Part shown: piece after piece, positions 36,713 through 45,885 of the stretch | Position numbering within the stretch: the first letter of the stretch is position 1 | Layout: each line of letters begins with the position of its first letter | Source of the DNA: Janthinobacterium silvisoli | GTDB taxonomy: Bacteria > Pseudomonadota > Gammaproteobacteria > Burkholderiales > Burkholderiaceae_D | DNA length: 64,000 nt | NCBI RefSeq assembly: GCF_014200725.1 | Contig: NZ_JACHCL010000001.1 | Location: forward strand, 1,488,001 to 1,552,000 | Direction: 5' to 3' | The notes under the pieces: model-generated | What the model was told of the DNA's origin: nothing | Database searches by the model: none | Seen by the model: only the letters and a program-made list of their open reading frames with translations | Program-made: the position numbers and the translations under genes

Positions 36713-37435
36713 ATGACGCACCTGAACGAATTACCGTTTGCCACCCTGCAGTTCTATACGACGGCGCCCTACCCCTGCAGCTACCTGGACGACCGCCAGG
36801 CGCGCTCGCAGGTGGCCACGCCCTCGCACCTGATCAACAGCGATGTGTACTCGGAACTGGTGCGCAACGGCTTTCGCCGCAGCGGCATTTTCACCTATCG
36901 CCCGTATTGCGACGGCTGCCAGGCCTGCATCCCCGTGCGCGTGGTCAATGCCGACTTCACGCCCAACCGCAACCAGCGCCGCGCCTGGCAGCGGCATGCC
37001 AGCCTGCAGGCGGGCGTGACCACCTTGTCCTTCCTCGACGAGCACTACGAACTGTATCTGCGCTACCAGAGCACGCGCCACGCAGGCGGCGGCATGGACC
37101 AGGACAGCCGCGACCAGTATGCGCAATTCCTGCTGCAAAGCCGGGTCAACACGCGCCTGGTGGAGTTTCGCGAGCCCGATGGTACGCTGCGCATGGTCAG
37201 CATCATCGACGTGCTGGCCGATGGCCTGTCGTCCGTCTACACCTTCTTCGATCCGGACGTAGCCGGCGCCTCCTACGGCACCTACAACGTGCTGTGGCAA
37301 ATCGCCCAGGCGCAGGAACTGGGCCTGCCGTATATCTACCTGGGCTACTGGATAGAGCAAAGCCCGAAGATGGCCTATAAAATCAATTTCAAGCCGCTGG
37401 AAGCGCGTATCAAGGGGCAGTGGGTGGTGCTGTAA
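36713..37435 (+). CDS. bpt: Aspartate/glutamate leucyltransferase
   Basis: A 240-residue protein related to eukaryotic arginyltransferases. The motifs are [13 protein letters not shown], the Cys-rich [24 protein letters not shown], and the late [26 protein letters not shown]. It adds Leu to N-terminal Asp or Glu. I chose ATG 36713 ([14 protein letters not shown]), where family homology starts. It is in an operon with aat and a terminator follows. Confidence 0.96.
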   Translation: MTHLNELPFATLQFYTTAPYPCSYLDDRQARSQVATPSHLINSDVYSELVRNGFRRSGIFTYRPYCDGCQACIPVRVVNADFTPNRNQRRAWQRHASLQAGVTTLSFLDEHYELYLRYQSTRHAGGGMDQDSRDQYAQFLLQSRVNTRLVEFREPDGTLRMVSIIDVLADGLSSVYTFFDPDVAGASYGTYNVLWQIAQAQELGLPYIYLGYWIEQSPKMAYKINFKPLEARIKGQWVVL

Positions 37436-37460
37436 AAAAAGGGGCTTGCGCCCCTTTTTC
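37434..37460. terminator. Bidirectional terminator between bpt and the tricorn-like gene
   Basis: GGGGC (37441-37445) pairs with GCCCC (37450-37454), flanked by an A-run (37434-37440) and a T-run, so it can serve both converging genes. Confidence 0.8.
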
Positions 37461-37469
37461 ACTTGCTGC

Positions 37470-40400
37470 TTATTTGCTCTTGTCCGGATAGACCGGCCGC
37501 ACCGGCCGCACCGGCGGATTCTTCGCCAGTTCTGCCTGGATCACCTCAATCGCTTTTTCCAGCTGCGGATCGCGGCCGGCAATCACGTCGGCCGGCGTTT
37601 GCTCGACTTCGATATCGGGCGGCACGCCTTCGTTTTCAACGCCCCAGCCGCCATCGCGGGTCCAGAAGGCCAGGTTCGGCGCCGTGATCGAACCGCCATC
37701 CATCAGCACAGGGAAGCCCAGGATGCCGACCAGGCCGCCCCAGGTCGCCTTGCCAATCAGCGGGCCCATTTTATTTTGACGGAACATCCATGGCAGCAGG
37801 TCGCCGCCCGAGCCTGCCGTCTCGTCGATCAGCATCGCGCGCGGGCCCTGGATCGAGGCCGACGGCGTCTTCATGTCGGCGCCATAACGCATGGCCCACC
37901 AGGCGATTTCCTTCTTCTGCAGGATCTCGATATAGTAATCGGCCACGCTGCCGCCGCCGTTGAAGCGCTCGTCGACGATAACGGCCTGCTTGTCCGCCTG
38001 CGGGAAGAAATAGCGTTTGAAGTAGGTGTGGCCCAAACCTGCTGTATTAGGCACATACACATAGGCCACCTTACCGCCCGTGGCCGCATTCACCTTGCGC
38101 ATATTGCCTTCGATCCAGTCGCGGTTGCGCAAGGCATCCTCGGCCGGCACGGGCACCACGGTGATGGTGCGCGCGCCCTTGCCGTCGGCGCTGGGACCGA
38201 CCGTGATGTCAATCGCCTTGCCAGCCGTGTTTTCAAAGGCGCTGTACAGATTGGTCGGCGGCGTCAAGGGACGGCTGTCGACCGCCAGCAGGTATTCGCC
38301 GGCCTTGACGTTCAGGCCCGGCTCCGTCAGCGGCGCGCGCAAGCTTGGGTTCCAGTTCAAGCCGCCATATACTTTCTTGAAGCGGTAGTGGCCTTCGCTG
38401 ACTTCATAGTCGGCGCCCAGCAAGCCACCCGGCACTTTTTTGGTGTCGATGAAATCATCGCCACCGCCACCGCGGTGATGGCCGACCGCCAGTTCGCTGC
38501 ACATCCACTGTATCAGGCGGTTCAAGTCAGCGCGGCTGGACAGCTCGGGCAAAAAGGCCGCGTACTTGTCGCGCATGGCTTTCCAGTCCACGCCATGCAT
38601 GCCCGGATCATAGAAATAATCACGGTTGATGCGCCATACTTCGTTGAAAATCTGCGTCCATTCGGCGCGCGGATCAACCTTGACTTCGATCGCATCCACC
38701 TTGATCTTGCCTTCGCCGGGCGCCAGCAGCTTGCCGGTGCTTGACCCCATGGCCCAGTTTTCCTTCTGGCGGTACAACAGCTTCTTGCCATCGGCCGACA
38801 CTTCAAAGTTGTCCGCTTCGGCCACCACGGTTTCGGCCTTGCGCTCTTTCAGGTCGAAGCGCTGGACAGCCTTCTTGCCATCGTTTTCGCGCATGAAGAA
38901 TATCTGCCCCGCGGCGCCTGCTTCCAGGCTGGAGAACTGCGCGGCCGGCATCGGCAAGTCGACGATGCGCGTGGCGATGCCATCGAAATCGATGCTGATC
39001 GGCGCCACCGGCGCTACCGTGACTTTCGGATCGTCGCGGCCCGTTTTCGGATCGATCTTCGGTTCGTTTTTCGCTTCCGTGTCCGCTTTCGCCGCGTCCT
39101 TCTTCGGCTCGGCGCTGGCGGCTTTTTCCTCGTCGCTTTCCTTGATCAAGGGCGACGGCAAGTCGCGCCGCAGCACGGCCATCCACACGGTGCGCGTGAC
39201 AAGGTTATCGGCGTTTTGCAAGGAGAACCAGTTATTGCTGGGGCCTGCATTGGTCGAGGCAAAAAAGTACAGGTATTTGCCGCTCTTGTCGAACACGGGT
39301 TCGGCCACGTCGGACAAGCCATCGGTCACCGGCATCGATTTATTCTGCTCGAGCGAATAGATATAAGCGCTGCGCGTGTAGGTGGGCGAATTGAGGGTAT
39401 AAGCCAGCCAGCGCGAATCGGGCGCCCACGAGGCGCGCATGCTCTTGTCGACGCCATACATCGGTTCGGTGGCGATCTTCTGTACCTTGCCAGTGGCTAT
39501 ATCGATCACATACATGCTCCAGCCATTGTCGGCAAACGCGATCTTCTTGCTGTCGGGCGACCAGACGGCATTGTCATAGAAGCCGCTGCCATTGAGCTTG
39601 AACTTGCGCACGGCGCCCTTGCCATCCTGGGCCCGCACATGCAGTTCATACTCGCCTGACTCGTCCGAGAAATACGCCACCGAACGCCCATCGGGCGACC
39701 AGATCGGCGTGCGCTCATTTGCCGCCACCGTCTGCGTCAGGTTGCGTACATCGCCCTTGTCGGCAGGGATGGTGACGATCTCGCCACGGAATTCAAACGC
39801 GACCCTGGCGCCCGAAGGCGAGATCGACGCGTCGCGGATATATTTGGCGCCCTTCACCCAGCGCGGACGCGTCAGACCCAGGTCGCTGGCCACGCCGATC
39901 GTCAGCTTGTGCGACTGGCCGCTGGCGATATCAAACGAATGCAGATAACCGGCCTGCTCGTAGATGATCTTGCCGTTGGCGGCCGAGGCGTTCAGCACGG
40001 GGAAATCCATGTGCTGGGTCAGCTGGCGCACCGCCTTGGTTTTTACGTCGTAGGCGAACAGATTGAATTCACCATTGCGGTCGGAACGAAAGTACACGGT
40101 GTCACCTTGCCACATCGGGTCGACATCATTCGAGCGCGTGGCCGGCTGCGGGATTTTTACGACCGACTTGTCGCTTGACGAGAATAGCCATAACCAGGAA
40201 TTGGTGCCGCCGCGATAACGTTTCCACTGCTTGAAGGCAGGCGCCAGCGGATTGTAGGCGATGTGTTTGCCGTCGGGCGAATAGGTGGCGCGCGACGCGT
40301 TGGGAATGTCCAGCTGGGTTTCCACGCCACCGGTGACGGGCACCGTGAACAGCTTCTGGAAGCGGTTATTGAAGGCTGCACGGGGCGAGGTGAACATCAC

Positions 40401-40793
40401 CGACTTGCCATCGGGCGTGAAGGACTGCACCAGGTCGGCGCCCGGGTGATAAGTGAGGCGGCGCGGCACGCCACCGGCTGCTGGAATCACGTAGACATCG
40501 ACATTGCCATCGATATTGGCGCTATAGGCGATCAGGCTGCCATCGGGTGAAAACACGGGATTCGATTTTTCGCCCAGGTCCGAGGTCAGGCGCTGCGCGC
40601 CGCCGCCATCGAGATTGGACAGCCACAGGTCGCCCGCATAAATGAAGGCGATATGGCGGCTGGAGACGGCCGGCTCGCTGAGCATGCGGGTGTCGCTGGT
40701 ATTAGGTAAGGACAGGGGCAAGGCCAAAGCCGGATGGCTGAGCAGCAAGGTACTGGCAGCGGCGATGGCGATAAGTAAACGCTTCTTTTTCAA
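37470..40793 (-). CDS. Periplasmic tricorn-like protease (S41)
   Basis: A 1107-residue protein. The start is TTG 40793, where a clear signal peptide begins (MKKKRLLIAIAAASTLLL, cut near AL-A-LP, about 25). WD40-like beta-propeller repeats with SPDG motifs (NPVFSPDGSLIAYS, ATYSPDGKHIAY, PIWSPDGRSVAYFS) run to about 520. A charged Lys/Glu/Asp-rich insertion lies at about 558-600. Then come a tricorn C1/PDZ region and the S41 catalytic core with the Ser in DETAGSGGDLLPW. The secretion signal places it in the periplasm, unlike archaeal tricorn. It probably trims oligopeptides. Confidence 0.9.
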   Translation of the reverse strand: MKKKRLLIAIAAASTLLLSHPALALPLSLPNTSDTRMLSEPAVSSRHIAFIYAGDLWLSNLDGGGAQRLTSDLGEKSNPVFSPDGSLIAYSANIDGNVDVYVIPAAGGVPRRLTYHPGADLVQSFTPDGKSVMFTSPRAAFNNRFQKLFTVPVTGGVETQLDIPNASRATYSPDGKHIAYNPLAPAFKQWKRYRGGTNSWLWLFSSSDKSVVKIPQPATRSNDVDPMWQGDTVYFRSDRNGEFNLFAYDVKTKAVRQLTQHMDFPVLNASAANGKIIYEQAGYLHSFDIASGQSHKLTIGVASDLGLTRPRWVKGAKYIRDASISPSGARVAFEFRGEIVTIPADKGDVRNLTQTVAANERTPIWSPDGRSVAYFSDESGEYELHVRAQDGKGAVRKFKLNGSGFYDNAVWSPDSKKIAFADNGWSMYVIDIATGKVQKIATEPMYGVDKSMRASWAPDSRWLAYTLNSPTYTRSAYIYSLEQNKSMPVTDGLSDVAEPVFDKSGKYLYFFASTNAGPSNNWFSLQNADNLVTRTVWMAVLRRDLPSPLIKESDEEKAASAEPKKDAAKADTEAKNEPKIDPKTGRDDPKVTVAPVAPISIDFDGIATRIVDLPMPAAQFSSLEAGAAGQIFFMRENDGKKAVQRFDLKERKAETVVAEADNFEVSADGKKLLYRQKENWAMGSSTGKLLAPGEGKIKVDAIEVKVDPRAEWTQIFNEVWRINRDYFYDPGMHGVDWKAMRDKYAAFLPELSSRADLNRLIQWMCSELAVGHHRGGGGDDFIDTKKVPGGLLGADYEVSEGHYRFKKVYGGLNWNPSLRAPLTEPGLNVKAGEYLLAVDSRPLTPPTNLYSAFENTAGKAIDITVGPSADGKGARTITVVPVPAEDALRNRDWIEGNMRKVNAATGGKVAYVYVPNTAGLGHTYFKRYFFPQADKQAVIVDERFNGGGSVADYYIEILQKKEIAWWAMRYGADMKTPSASIQGPRAMLIDETAGSGGDLLPWMFRQNKMGPLIGKATWGGLVGILGFPVLMDGGSITAPNLAFWTRDGGWGVENEGVPPDIEVEQTPADVIAGRDPQLEKAIEVIQAELAKNPPVRPVRPVYPDKSK

Positions 40794-40976
40794 GCTATGT
40801 CTCGCTTTCTAGTTGGGAAAACCACGGAAACGACAAACGCTGTATTTCCCTCAAATTGCATGAAGGAAACGACAACTATACAGGGAAGTGCCTGTTTAAC
40901 ACGGTAAAATACCGGGAATTACACCGCGCGCCGCCCGTTCCGCCAGGCGGCCTGCGCACCACTCTAAAAGCGCCCC

Positions 40977-42026
40977 ATGTCTGAAAAATTCCTCTATTCC
41001 CTCGCCCGCCCGCTGCTGTTTTCCATGGATGCCGAAGCGGCCCACCATTTCACCCTGCCCGCGTTGAAACGCGCCGCCGCGCTGGGCCTGACCAGGCTGG
41101 CCAGCAAACCGGCGGCCGACCCGCGCACGGTGATGGGCATTACCTTCCCCAATCCCGTGGGCCTGGCCGCCGGCCTGGACAAGGATGGCGCTTATATCGA
41201 TGCGCTGGCCGACCTGGGTTTCGGTTCGATCGAAGTGGGCACCGTCACGCCGCGTGGACAAGCGGGCAATCCGAAGCCGCGCATGTTCCGCCTGCCAGAG
41301 GCACAGGGCATCATCAACCGCATGGGTTTTAACAATGGCGGCGTGGACGCTTTTGTGGCCAATGTGCAGGCCTCGAAGTTTTACCAGAACCGCGCCGGCG
41401 TGCTGGGTCTGAATATCGGCAAGAACGCCGATACGCCGATTGAAAAAGCGGCCGACGATTATCTGCTGTGCCTGGAAAAAGTCTACCCTTACGCCAGCTA
41501 TGTGACGGTCAATATCTCGTCGCCGAACACCAAAAATCTGCGCCAGCTGCAAGGCGCGTCCGAACTCGACTCGCTGCTCTCGCAATTGAAACAGGCGCAG
41601 GCGCGCCTGGCCGACAAGCACAAGCGCTACGTGCCGCTGGCCCTGAAAATCGCGCCGGACATGGATGGAGAACAAGTAAAAAGCATTGCCGACTCGCTCA
41701 CGCGCCACGGTATCGATGGCGTGATCGCCACCAACACCACCTTGTCGCGCAGCGCCGTGGAAGGTTTGCAGCACGGCGCGGAAGCGGGCGGCTTGTCGGG
41801 CGCACCCGTGTTTGAACTGTCGAATGCCGTGATCCGTTTGCTGAAGGCGGAACTGGGAAACAGTTTGCCCATCATCGGCGTGGGCGGCATCATGCAGGGC
41901 AGCGATGCCGCAGCCAAGTTCGAGGCAGGCGCCCAGCTGGTGCAGCTGTATAGCGGCCTGATTTACGCCGGCCCGGCCCTGATCGGCGATTGCGCGCGCG
42001 CCCTGCGCGGCAAGCAGGCAAAATAA
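40977..42026 (+). CDS. pyrD: Dihydroorotate dehydrogenase (quinone), class 2
   Basis: A 349-residue FMN enzyme of pyrimidine synthesis. The amphipathic N-terminal helix pair for membrane contact is followed by [37 protein letters not shown], and [15 protein letters not shown] with the catalytic Ser. [27 protein letters not shown] is the phosphate-binding end. The aldo/keto reductase gene follows after 9 bp. Confidence 0.97.
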   Translation: MSEKFLYSLARPLLFSMDAEAAHHFTLPALKRAAALGLTRLASKPAADPRTVMGITFPNPVGLAAGLDKDGAYIDALADLGFGSIEVGTVTPRGQAGNPKPRMFRLPEAQGIINRMGFNNGGVDAFVANVQASKFYQNRAGVLGLNIGKNADTPIEKAADDYLLCLEKVYPYASYVTVNISSPNTKNLRQLQGASELDSLLSQLKQAQARLADKHKRYVPLALKIAPDMDGEQVKSIADSLTRHGIDGVIATNTTLSRSAVEGLQHGAEAGGLSGAPVFELSNAVIRLLKAELGNSLPIIGVGGIMQGSDAAAKFEAGAQLVQLYSGLIYAGPALIGDCARALRGKQAK

Positions 42027-42035
42027 GGAACACAT

Positions 42036-43082
42036 ATGCAGAAAATCAAACTTGGCTCCAGCAGCCTGGAAGTGAGCAAAATATGCCTGGGCACGATGAC
42101 CTTCGGCGAACAGAATAGCGAAGCCGAAGCGCACAGCCAGCTCGATTACGCACTGGAGCGCGGCGTCAATTTCATCGATACGGCGGAAATGTATCCGGTG
42201 ATGGCCAGCGCGGCCACGCAAGGCAGCACCGAGCGCTATATCGGCAGCTGGCTCAGGCAAAGCGGCAAGCGCGATCAGGTGGTATTGGCCAGCAAGATCG
42301 CCGGGCCGAACTCGCGCATGCACTGGATACGCGATGGCAAGAGCAACCATGACGCGCTCAATATCCGCACTGCCGTCGAAGACAGCCTGCGCCGTTTGCA
42401 GACAGACCATATCGACCTGTACCAGTTGCATTGGCCCAGCCGTAACCTGCCCATCTTCGGCAACAATAGCTACGATCCACAGCAGGAACGCGAGGCCGTC
42501 GCCATCGAAGACACGCTGGCAGTGCTGGGCAAGCTGATCGACGAAGGCAAGATCGGCCATATCGGCGTATCGAATGAATCGTCGTGGGGCGTGTCGGAAT
42601 ATATCAAGCAGGCCGAGATGAAAGGCTTGCCGCGCATCGTGTCGATCCAGAACCTGTACAACCTGACGGCGCGCCATTTCGAAACCAGCCTGCTCGACGA
42701 AACCTGCCACCGCGACAAGGTGGGCTTGCTGGCCTACAGCCCGCTGGCGTTCGGCCAATTGACGGCGAAATATATCGACGACCCGCAAGCGCGCGGACGC
42801 CTGACCATTTTCCCGCCCGGCTGGAGCCCCCGCTACATCCGCCCGGCAACCATCGAAGCGGCGCGGCAGTACGCCGAACTGGCCCGCGCTCACGGCTTGA
42901 CGCCCACGCAACTGGCGCTGGCCTGGTGCTATACACGCTGGTTCGTGGCCTCGACCATTATCGGCGCCACCAGCCTGGAGCAACTGCAGCACAATATCGA
43001 CGCCTACGACATCACACTGTCGCCGGAACTGGTGGCGGCCGTCGATGCCATCCACGCCAGCATTACCAATCCGGGTCAATAA
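42036..43082 (+). CDS. Aldo/keto reductase (Tas-like)
   Basis: A 348-residue TIM-barrel NADPH reductase. ICLGTMTFGEQN begins the barrel, FIDTAEMYPV holds the catalytic Asp and Tyr, VLASKIAG holds Lys, and LYQLHWPSRN holds His. The long C-terminal TIIGATSLEQLQHNIDA binds NADPH. The closest well-known member is E. coli Tas. Substrate unknown. It is probably cotranscribed with pyrD. Confidence 0.93.
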   Translation: MQKIKLGSSSLEVSKICLGTMTFGEQNSEAEAHSQLDYALERGVNFIDTAEMYPVMASAATQGSTERYIGSWLRQSGKRDQVVLASKIAGPNSRMHWIRDGKSNHDALNIRTAVEDSLRRLQTDHIDLYQLHWPSRNLPIFGNNSYDPQQEREAVAIEDTLAVLGKLIDEGKIGHIGVSNESSWGVSEYIKQAEMKGLPRIVSIQNLYNLTARHFETSLLDETCHRDKVGLLAYSPLAFGQLTAKYIDDPQARGRLTIFPPGWSPRYIRPATIEAARQYAELARAHGLTPTQLALAWCYTRWFVASTIIGATSLEQLQHNIDAYDITLSPELVAAVDAIHASITNPGQ

Positions 43083-43087
43083 ATACT

Positions 43088-43114
43088 GGGGTCAGAACCG
43101 GCGGGTCTGACCCC
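43088..43114. repeat. GGGGTCAGA...TCTGACCCC inverted repeat
   Basis: GGGGTCAGA (43088-43096) pairs exactly with TCTGACCCC (43106-43114), starting 5 bp after the reductase stop. Similar GTCAGACCCC words are common between genes in this bacterial group by my recollection. It may act as a terminator or be a REP-like element; no T-run follows. Confidence 0.55.
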
Positions 43115-43396
43115 ACCCTCCGCAGCCAGCTACCAAGTCTTACCTCCACAGTCGTATTTATACAACAGCAAGCAATTTACCGCATCGCAGCATTGCAGCT
43201 TTGCCATGCGCAGTCGTATGCTTGAAACAAGGCCATATGCGGTACACGCGCACTTCGCCTACGCATTATCCGTTTATCGCATAACGATAGATGGAACCAT
43301 TCGTAAGCATGCTACGCCCTCAACTGATAACCTAATGTTATCAACGGACCGCCATGGTTCGCGTAACTTGATTTACTAACCGAAGAGATACAGTCG
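43115..43396 (+). promoter_or_regulatory. Leader region of the TonB-dependent receptor gene
   Basis: This non-coding 282 bp is relatively AT-rich. It contains a perfect 19-bp dyad TGATAAC-CTAAT-GTTATCA at 43325-43343 (about 53 bp before the start codon), which also contains the ATA-N9-TAT pattern used by some LysR regulators. A smaller dyad TATCG/CGATA lies near 43273-43287. No gene is seen. Confidence 0.5.
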
Positions 43397-45820
43397 ATGA
43401 GTCCACGTCTTGCCAGCACCCGTCCTACCGTCAATCGCACTCCCGTCAAAACCGTTATCGCCGCCAGCCTGATCGCCTGCTTCGCCCTGCCCGCGCATGC
43501 GCAGCAGGAAGTGCCAGCCGAAGGCGAACTGCAGTCCGTGGTCGTCACCGGTACCTTCGCGAAAAACCGCCGCACCATCGATTCCGAGTCGCCAATCGAC
43601 ATCCTGACTTCGCGCGACCTGCAAAGCACGGGTTCGGGTGAACTGGCCACCGTGCTGGCACGTTTGCTGCCATCGCTGAACTTTGCCCGCGCGACCGGCG
43701 CCGACGCCAGCGACGCCGTGCGTCCGGCCCAGTTGCGCGGCCTGTCGCCCGACCAGACCCTGGTGCTGGTGAACGGCAAACGCCGCTACACCTCAGCCGT
43801 CGTCAACGTCAATGGTTCGCTGGGCCGCGGCTCGGCGCCGGTCGACCTGAACGCCATTCCACTGGCCGCGATTGACCATATCGAAGTGCTGCGCGATGGC
43901 GCTGCGGCCCAATACGGTTCCGACGCCATCGCCGGCGTGATCAACATCATCCTGAAAAAAGGCGCAGCGGGCGGCGACGTGGAAGTGGGCTATGGCCAGA
44001 CCCAGGAACATGACGGCAAGCAAAAATCCATCAAGGGTTCGGGCGGCTTCAAGCTGGGTGACGACGGCTGGGTGCGCATCTCGGCCGAAGTGGCCGACCG
44101 CGATCCGACCAACCGCGCCGGCCCGGACTTCCGCAATCCGCTGGAACCGCGCTATGGCCAGGTCAACCAGCGCTATGGCGACCCGGAGAGCAAACCGGCC
44201 ACCATCTTCCTGAACAGCGAATACCATATCAACGATAACGTCGACTGGTATGCCTTCGGCAACTATGGCAAGCGCGACACCTCGTCTGCCGCCACCTGGC
44301 GCACGGCCTATACCAGCGGCACCACGCTGCGCACGCCACTGTTCCCTGAAGGCTTTTTGCCGCTGCAAAACAGCACCTTGACCGACCAGTCCATCGTTAC
44401 CGGCTTGCGCGGTGAAGCGGCCGGCTGGCGCTGGGATGCCAGCCTGAACTACGGCAGCAACAAGTTCGAGCTGGACCTGGACAACACCGTCAACCAGTCG
44501 CTGGGCGCAGCCAGCCCCACGCATTTCTATGCCGGTTCGCTGAAAAACGAGCAGACCGTCTTCAACCTGGATGCGGCACGCGAATTTCCCGTGGCCGCTT
44601 TCTCCGGCCCGCTGACGGTGGCCGTGGGTGCAGAAGCACGCCGTGAAAAATACAGCATCGGCGCCGGCGAGGAAGCGTCTTATATTACCGGCACCCAGAG
44701 TTCGGCTGGCGGCGCACAAGGTTTTTCCGGTTTCCGCCCAGCTAATGCAGGCAGCCATTCGCGCCACAACGAATCGCTGTACGTGAACCTGGAAGCGGAA
44801 GTGACCAAAAAGCTGTCCGGCGGCGTGGCCTTGCGCCATGAGAAATATAGCGACTTTGGCAGCACCACCTCGGCCAAGGCTTCGGCGCGCTATGCCTTTA
44901 CCGATGCTTTCTCGCTGCGCGGCACGGTGTCGAGCGGCTTCCGCGCGCCATCGCTGGCGCAGCAGTACTACACCATCACCACCACCAACTTCCAGGTGAT
45001 CAATGGCACCAATACGGCGATCGAGACGGGCACTTTTGCCGTCAATACGCCACAGGCACGCGCACTCGGTGCGCAAGACCTGAAGCCGGAGAAAGCCCGC
45101 AACTACAGCCTGGGCGCGCAGTTCCAGCCGAACCGCAACTTCACGACGTCGGTCGACGCCTACCGCATCGACATCGACAACCGCATCCTGTTCTCGGCCA
45201 ACCTGGCGCTCAACGCTGACCTGCAAAAGCAATTGGCGGCGCAAGGCACGCCGGTGGGCGCGGCGCGCTACTTCACCAATGCCGCCAACACCCGTACGGA
45301 AGGCGTCGATATCGTCAGCACCTACCGCATCGACCTGCAGGATAAAGACCGCCTGGACTTTACCTTTGGCTATAACCACAACAAGAGCACGGTGGAAGGG
45401 ATCGCCCCTAATCCAGCCGTCCTGACGGCCAATAACCTGCTGCTGATCGACCGCCAGTCCATCAACCGCATCACGGTCGCTTCGCCCAAGGATAAGTTCA
45501 GCCTGGCGACCGATTACAGCTTCGGCATCTGGAACGCGCATGGCGTAGTGACGCGCTACGGCAGCTTCACGGTACCGCAAAATAATGTGGCGCTGGACCA
45601 GACCTACGATCCGCAATGGGTGCTGGACCTGTCCGGCTCCGTCAAACTGGGCAAGAACTGGCGCCTGGTGGCCGGTATCGACAACGTGACCAACCGCTAC
45701 CCTGCGCAAGTGACCAGCGCCGGCAACCTGAACGTCAACGGCACCCAGCCTTACAGCATCTTCGCGCCGAACGGCTTCAACGGCCGCTACTACTATGCCA
45801 AGGCTGGCTATAGCTGGTAA
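43397..45820 (+). CDS. TonB-dependent outer-membrane receptor
   Basis: An 807-residue protein. The signal peptide ends near residue 35 (LPAHA-QQ) and a TonB-box-like segment LQSVVVTG follows. The plug domain includes PAQLRGLSPDQTLVLVNGKRRY and VLRDGAAAQYGSDAIAGVINI. A 22-strand barrel ends YYYAKAGYSW with the terminal aromatic residue. The plug is of the type found in many catechol/siderophore and carbohydrate receptors, but the ligand cannot be told. No TonB-linked anti-sigma extension is present. Upstream dyad 43325-43343 is a candidate operator. Confidence 0.94.
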   Translation: MSPRLASTRPTVNRTPVKTVIAASLIACFALPAHAQQEVPAEGELQSVVVTGTFAKNRRTIDSESPIDILTSRDLQSTGSGELATVLARLLPSLNFARATGADASDAVRPAQLRGLSPDQTLVLVNGKRRYTSAVVNVNGSLGRGSAPVDLNAIPLAAIDHIEVLRDGAAAQYGSDAIAGVINIILKKGAAGGDVEVGYGQTQEHDGKQKSIKGSGGFKLGDDGWVRISAEVADRDPTNRAGPDFRNPLEPRYGQVNQRYGDPESKPATIFLNSEYHINDNVDWYAFGNYGKRDTSSAATWRTAYTSGTTLRTPLFPEGFLPLQNSTLTDQSIVTGLRGEAAGWRWDASLNYGSNKFELDLDNTVNQSLGAASPTHFYAGSLKNEQTVFNLDAAREFPVAAFSGPLTVAVGAEARREKYSIGAGEEASYITGTQSSAGGAQGFSGFRPANAGSHSRHNESLYVNLEAEVTKKLSGGVALRHEKYSDFGSTTSAKASARYAFTDAFSLRGTVSSGFRAPSLAQQYYTITTTNFQVINGTNTAIETGTFAVNTPQARALGAQDLKPEKARNYSLGAQFQPNRNFTTSVDAYRIDIDNRILFSANLALNADLQKQLAAQGTPVGAARYFTNAANTRTEGVDIVSTYRIDLQDKDRLDFTFGYNHNKSTVEGIAPNPAVLTANNLLLIDRQSINRITVASPKDKFSLATDYSFGIWNAHGVVTRYGSFTVPQNNVALDQTYDPQWVLDLSGSVKLGKNWRLVAGIDNVTNRYPAQVTSAGNLNVNGTQPYSIFAPNGFNGRYYYAKAGYSW

Positions 45821-45835
45821 GCGTTGTTAATGTAA

Positions 45836-45873
45836 AAAAAGCCCGGACCGCAAATCGCGTTTCCGGGCTTTTT
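45836..45873. terminator. Bidirectional terminator after the receptor gene
   Basis: AAAAAGCCCGGA (45836-45847) pairs with TCCGGGCTTTTT (45862-45873), which gives a T-run in both directions between the convergent receptor and chemoreceptor genes. Confidence 0.85.
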
Positions 45874-45885
45874 TATGTCTTGCGA

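Noticed and set aside
35950-40793. Functional link between Aat/Bpt tagging and the tricorn-like protease
   Set aside because: The genes converge with a bidirectional terminator between them, and the protease carries a secretion signal, so it is not in the same compartment.
40896-43079. 727-codon open frame antisense to pyrD and the aldo/keto reductase
   Set aside because: Shadow of two conserved genes; composition is typical of antisense frames and no family pattern is visible.
43793-45709. 638-codon open frame antisense to the TonB-dependent receptor
   Set aside because: Shadow frame opposite a conserved receptor; no Shine-Dalgarno, domain or signal peptide.
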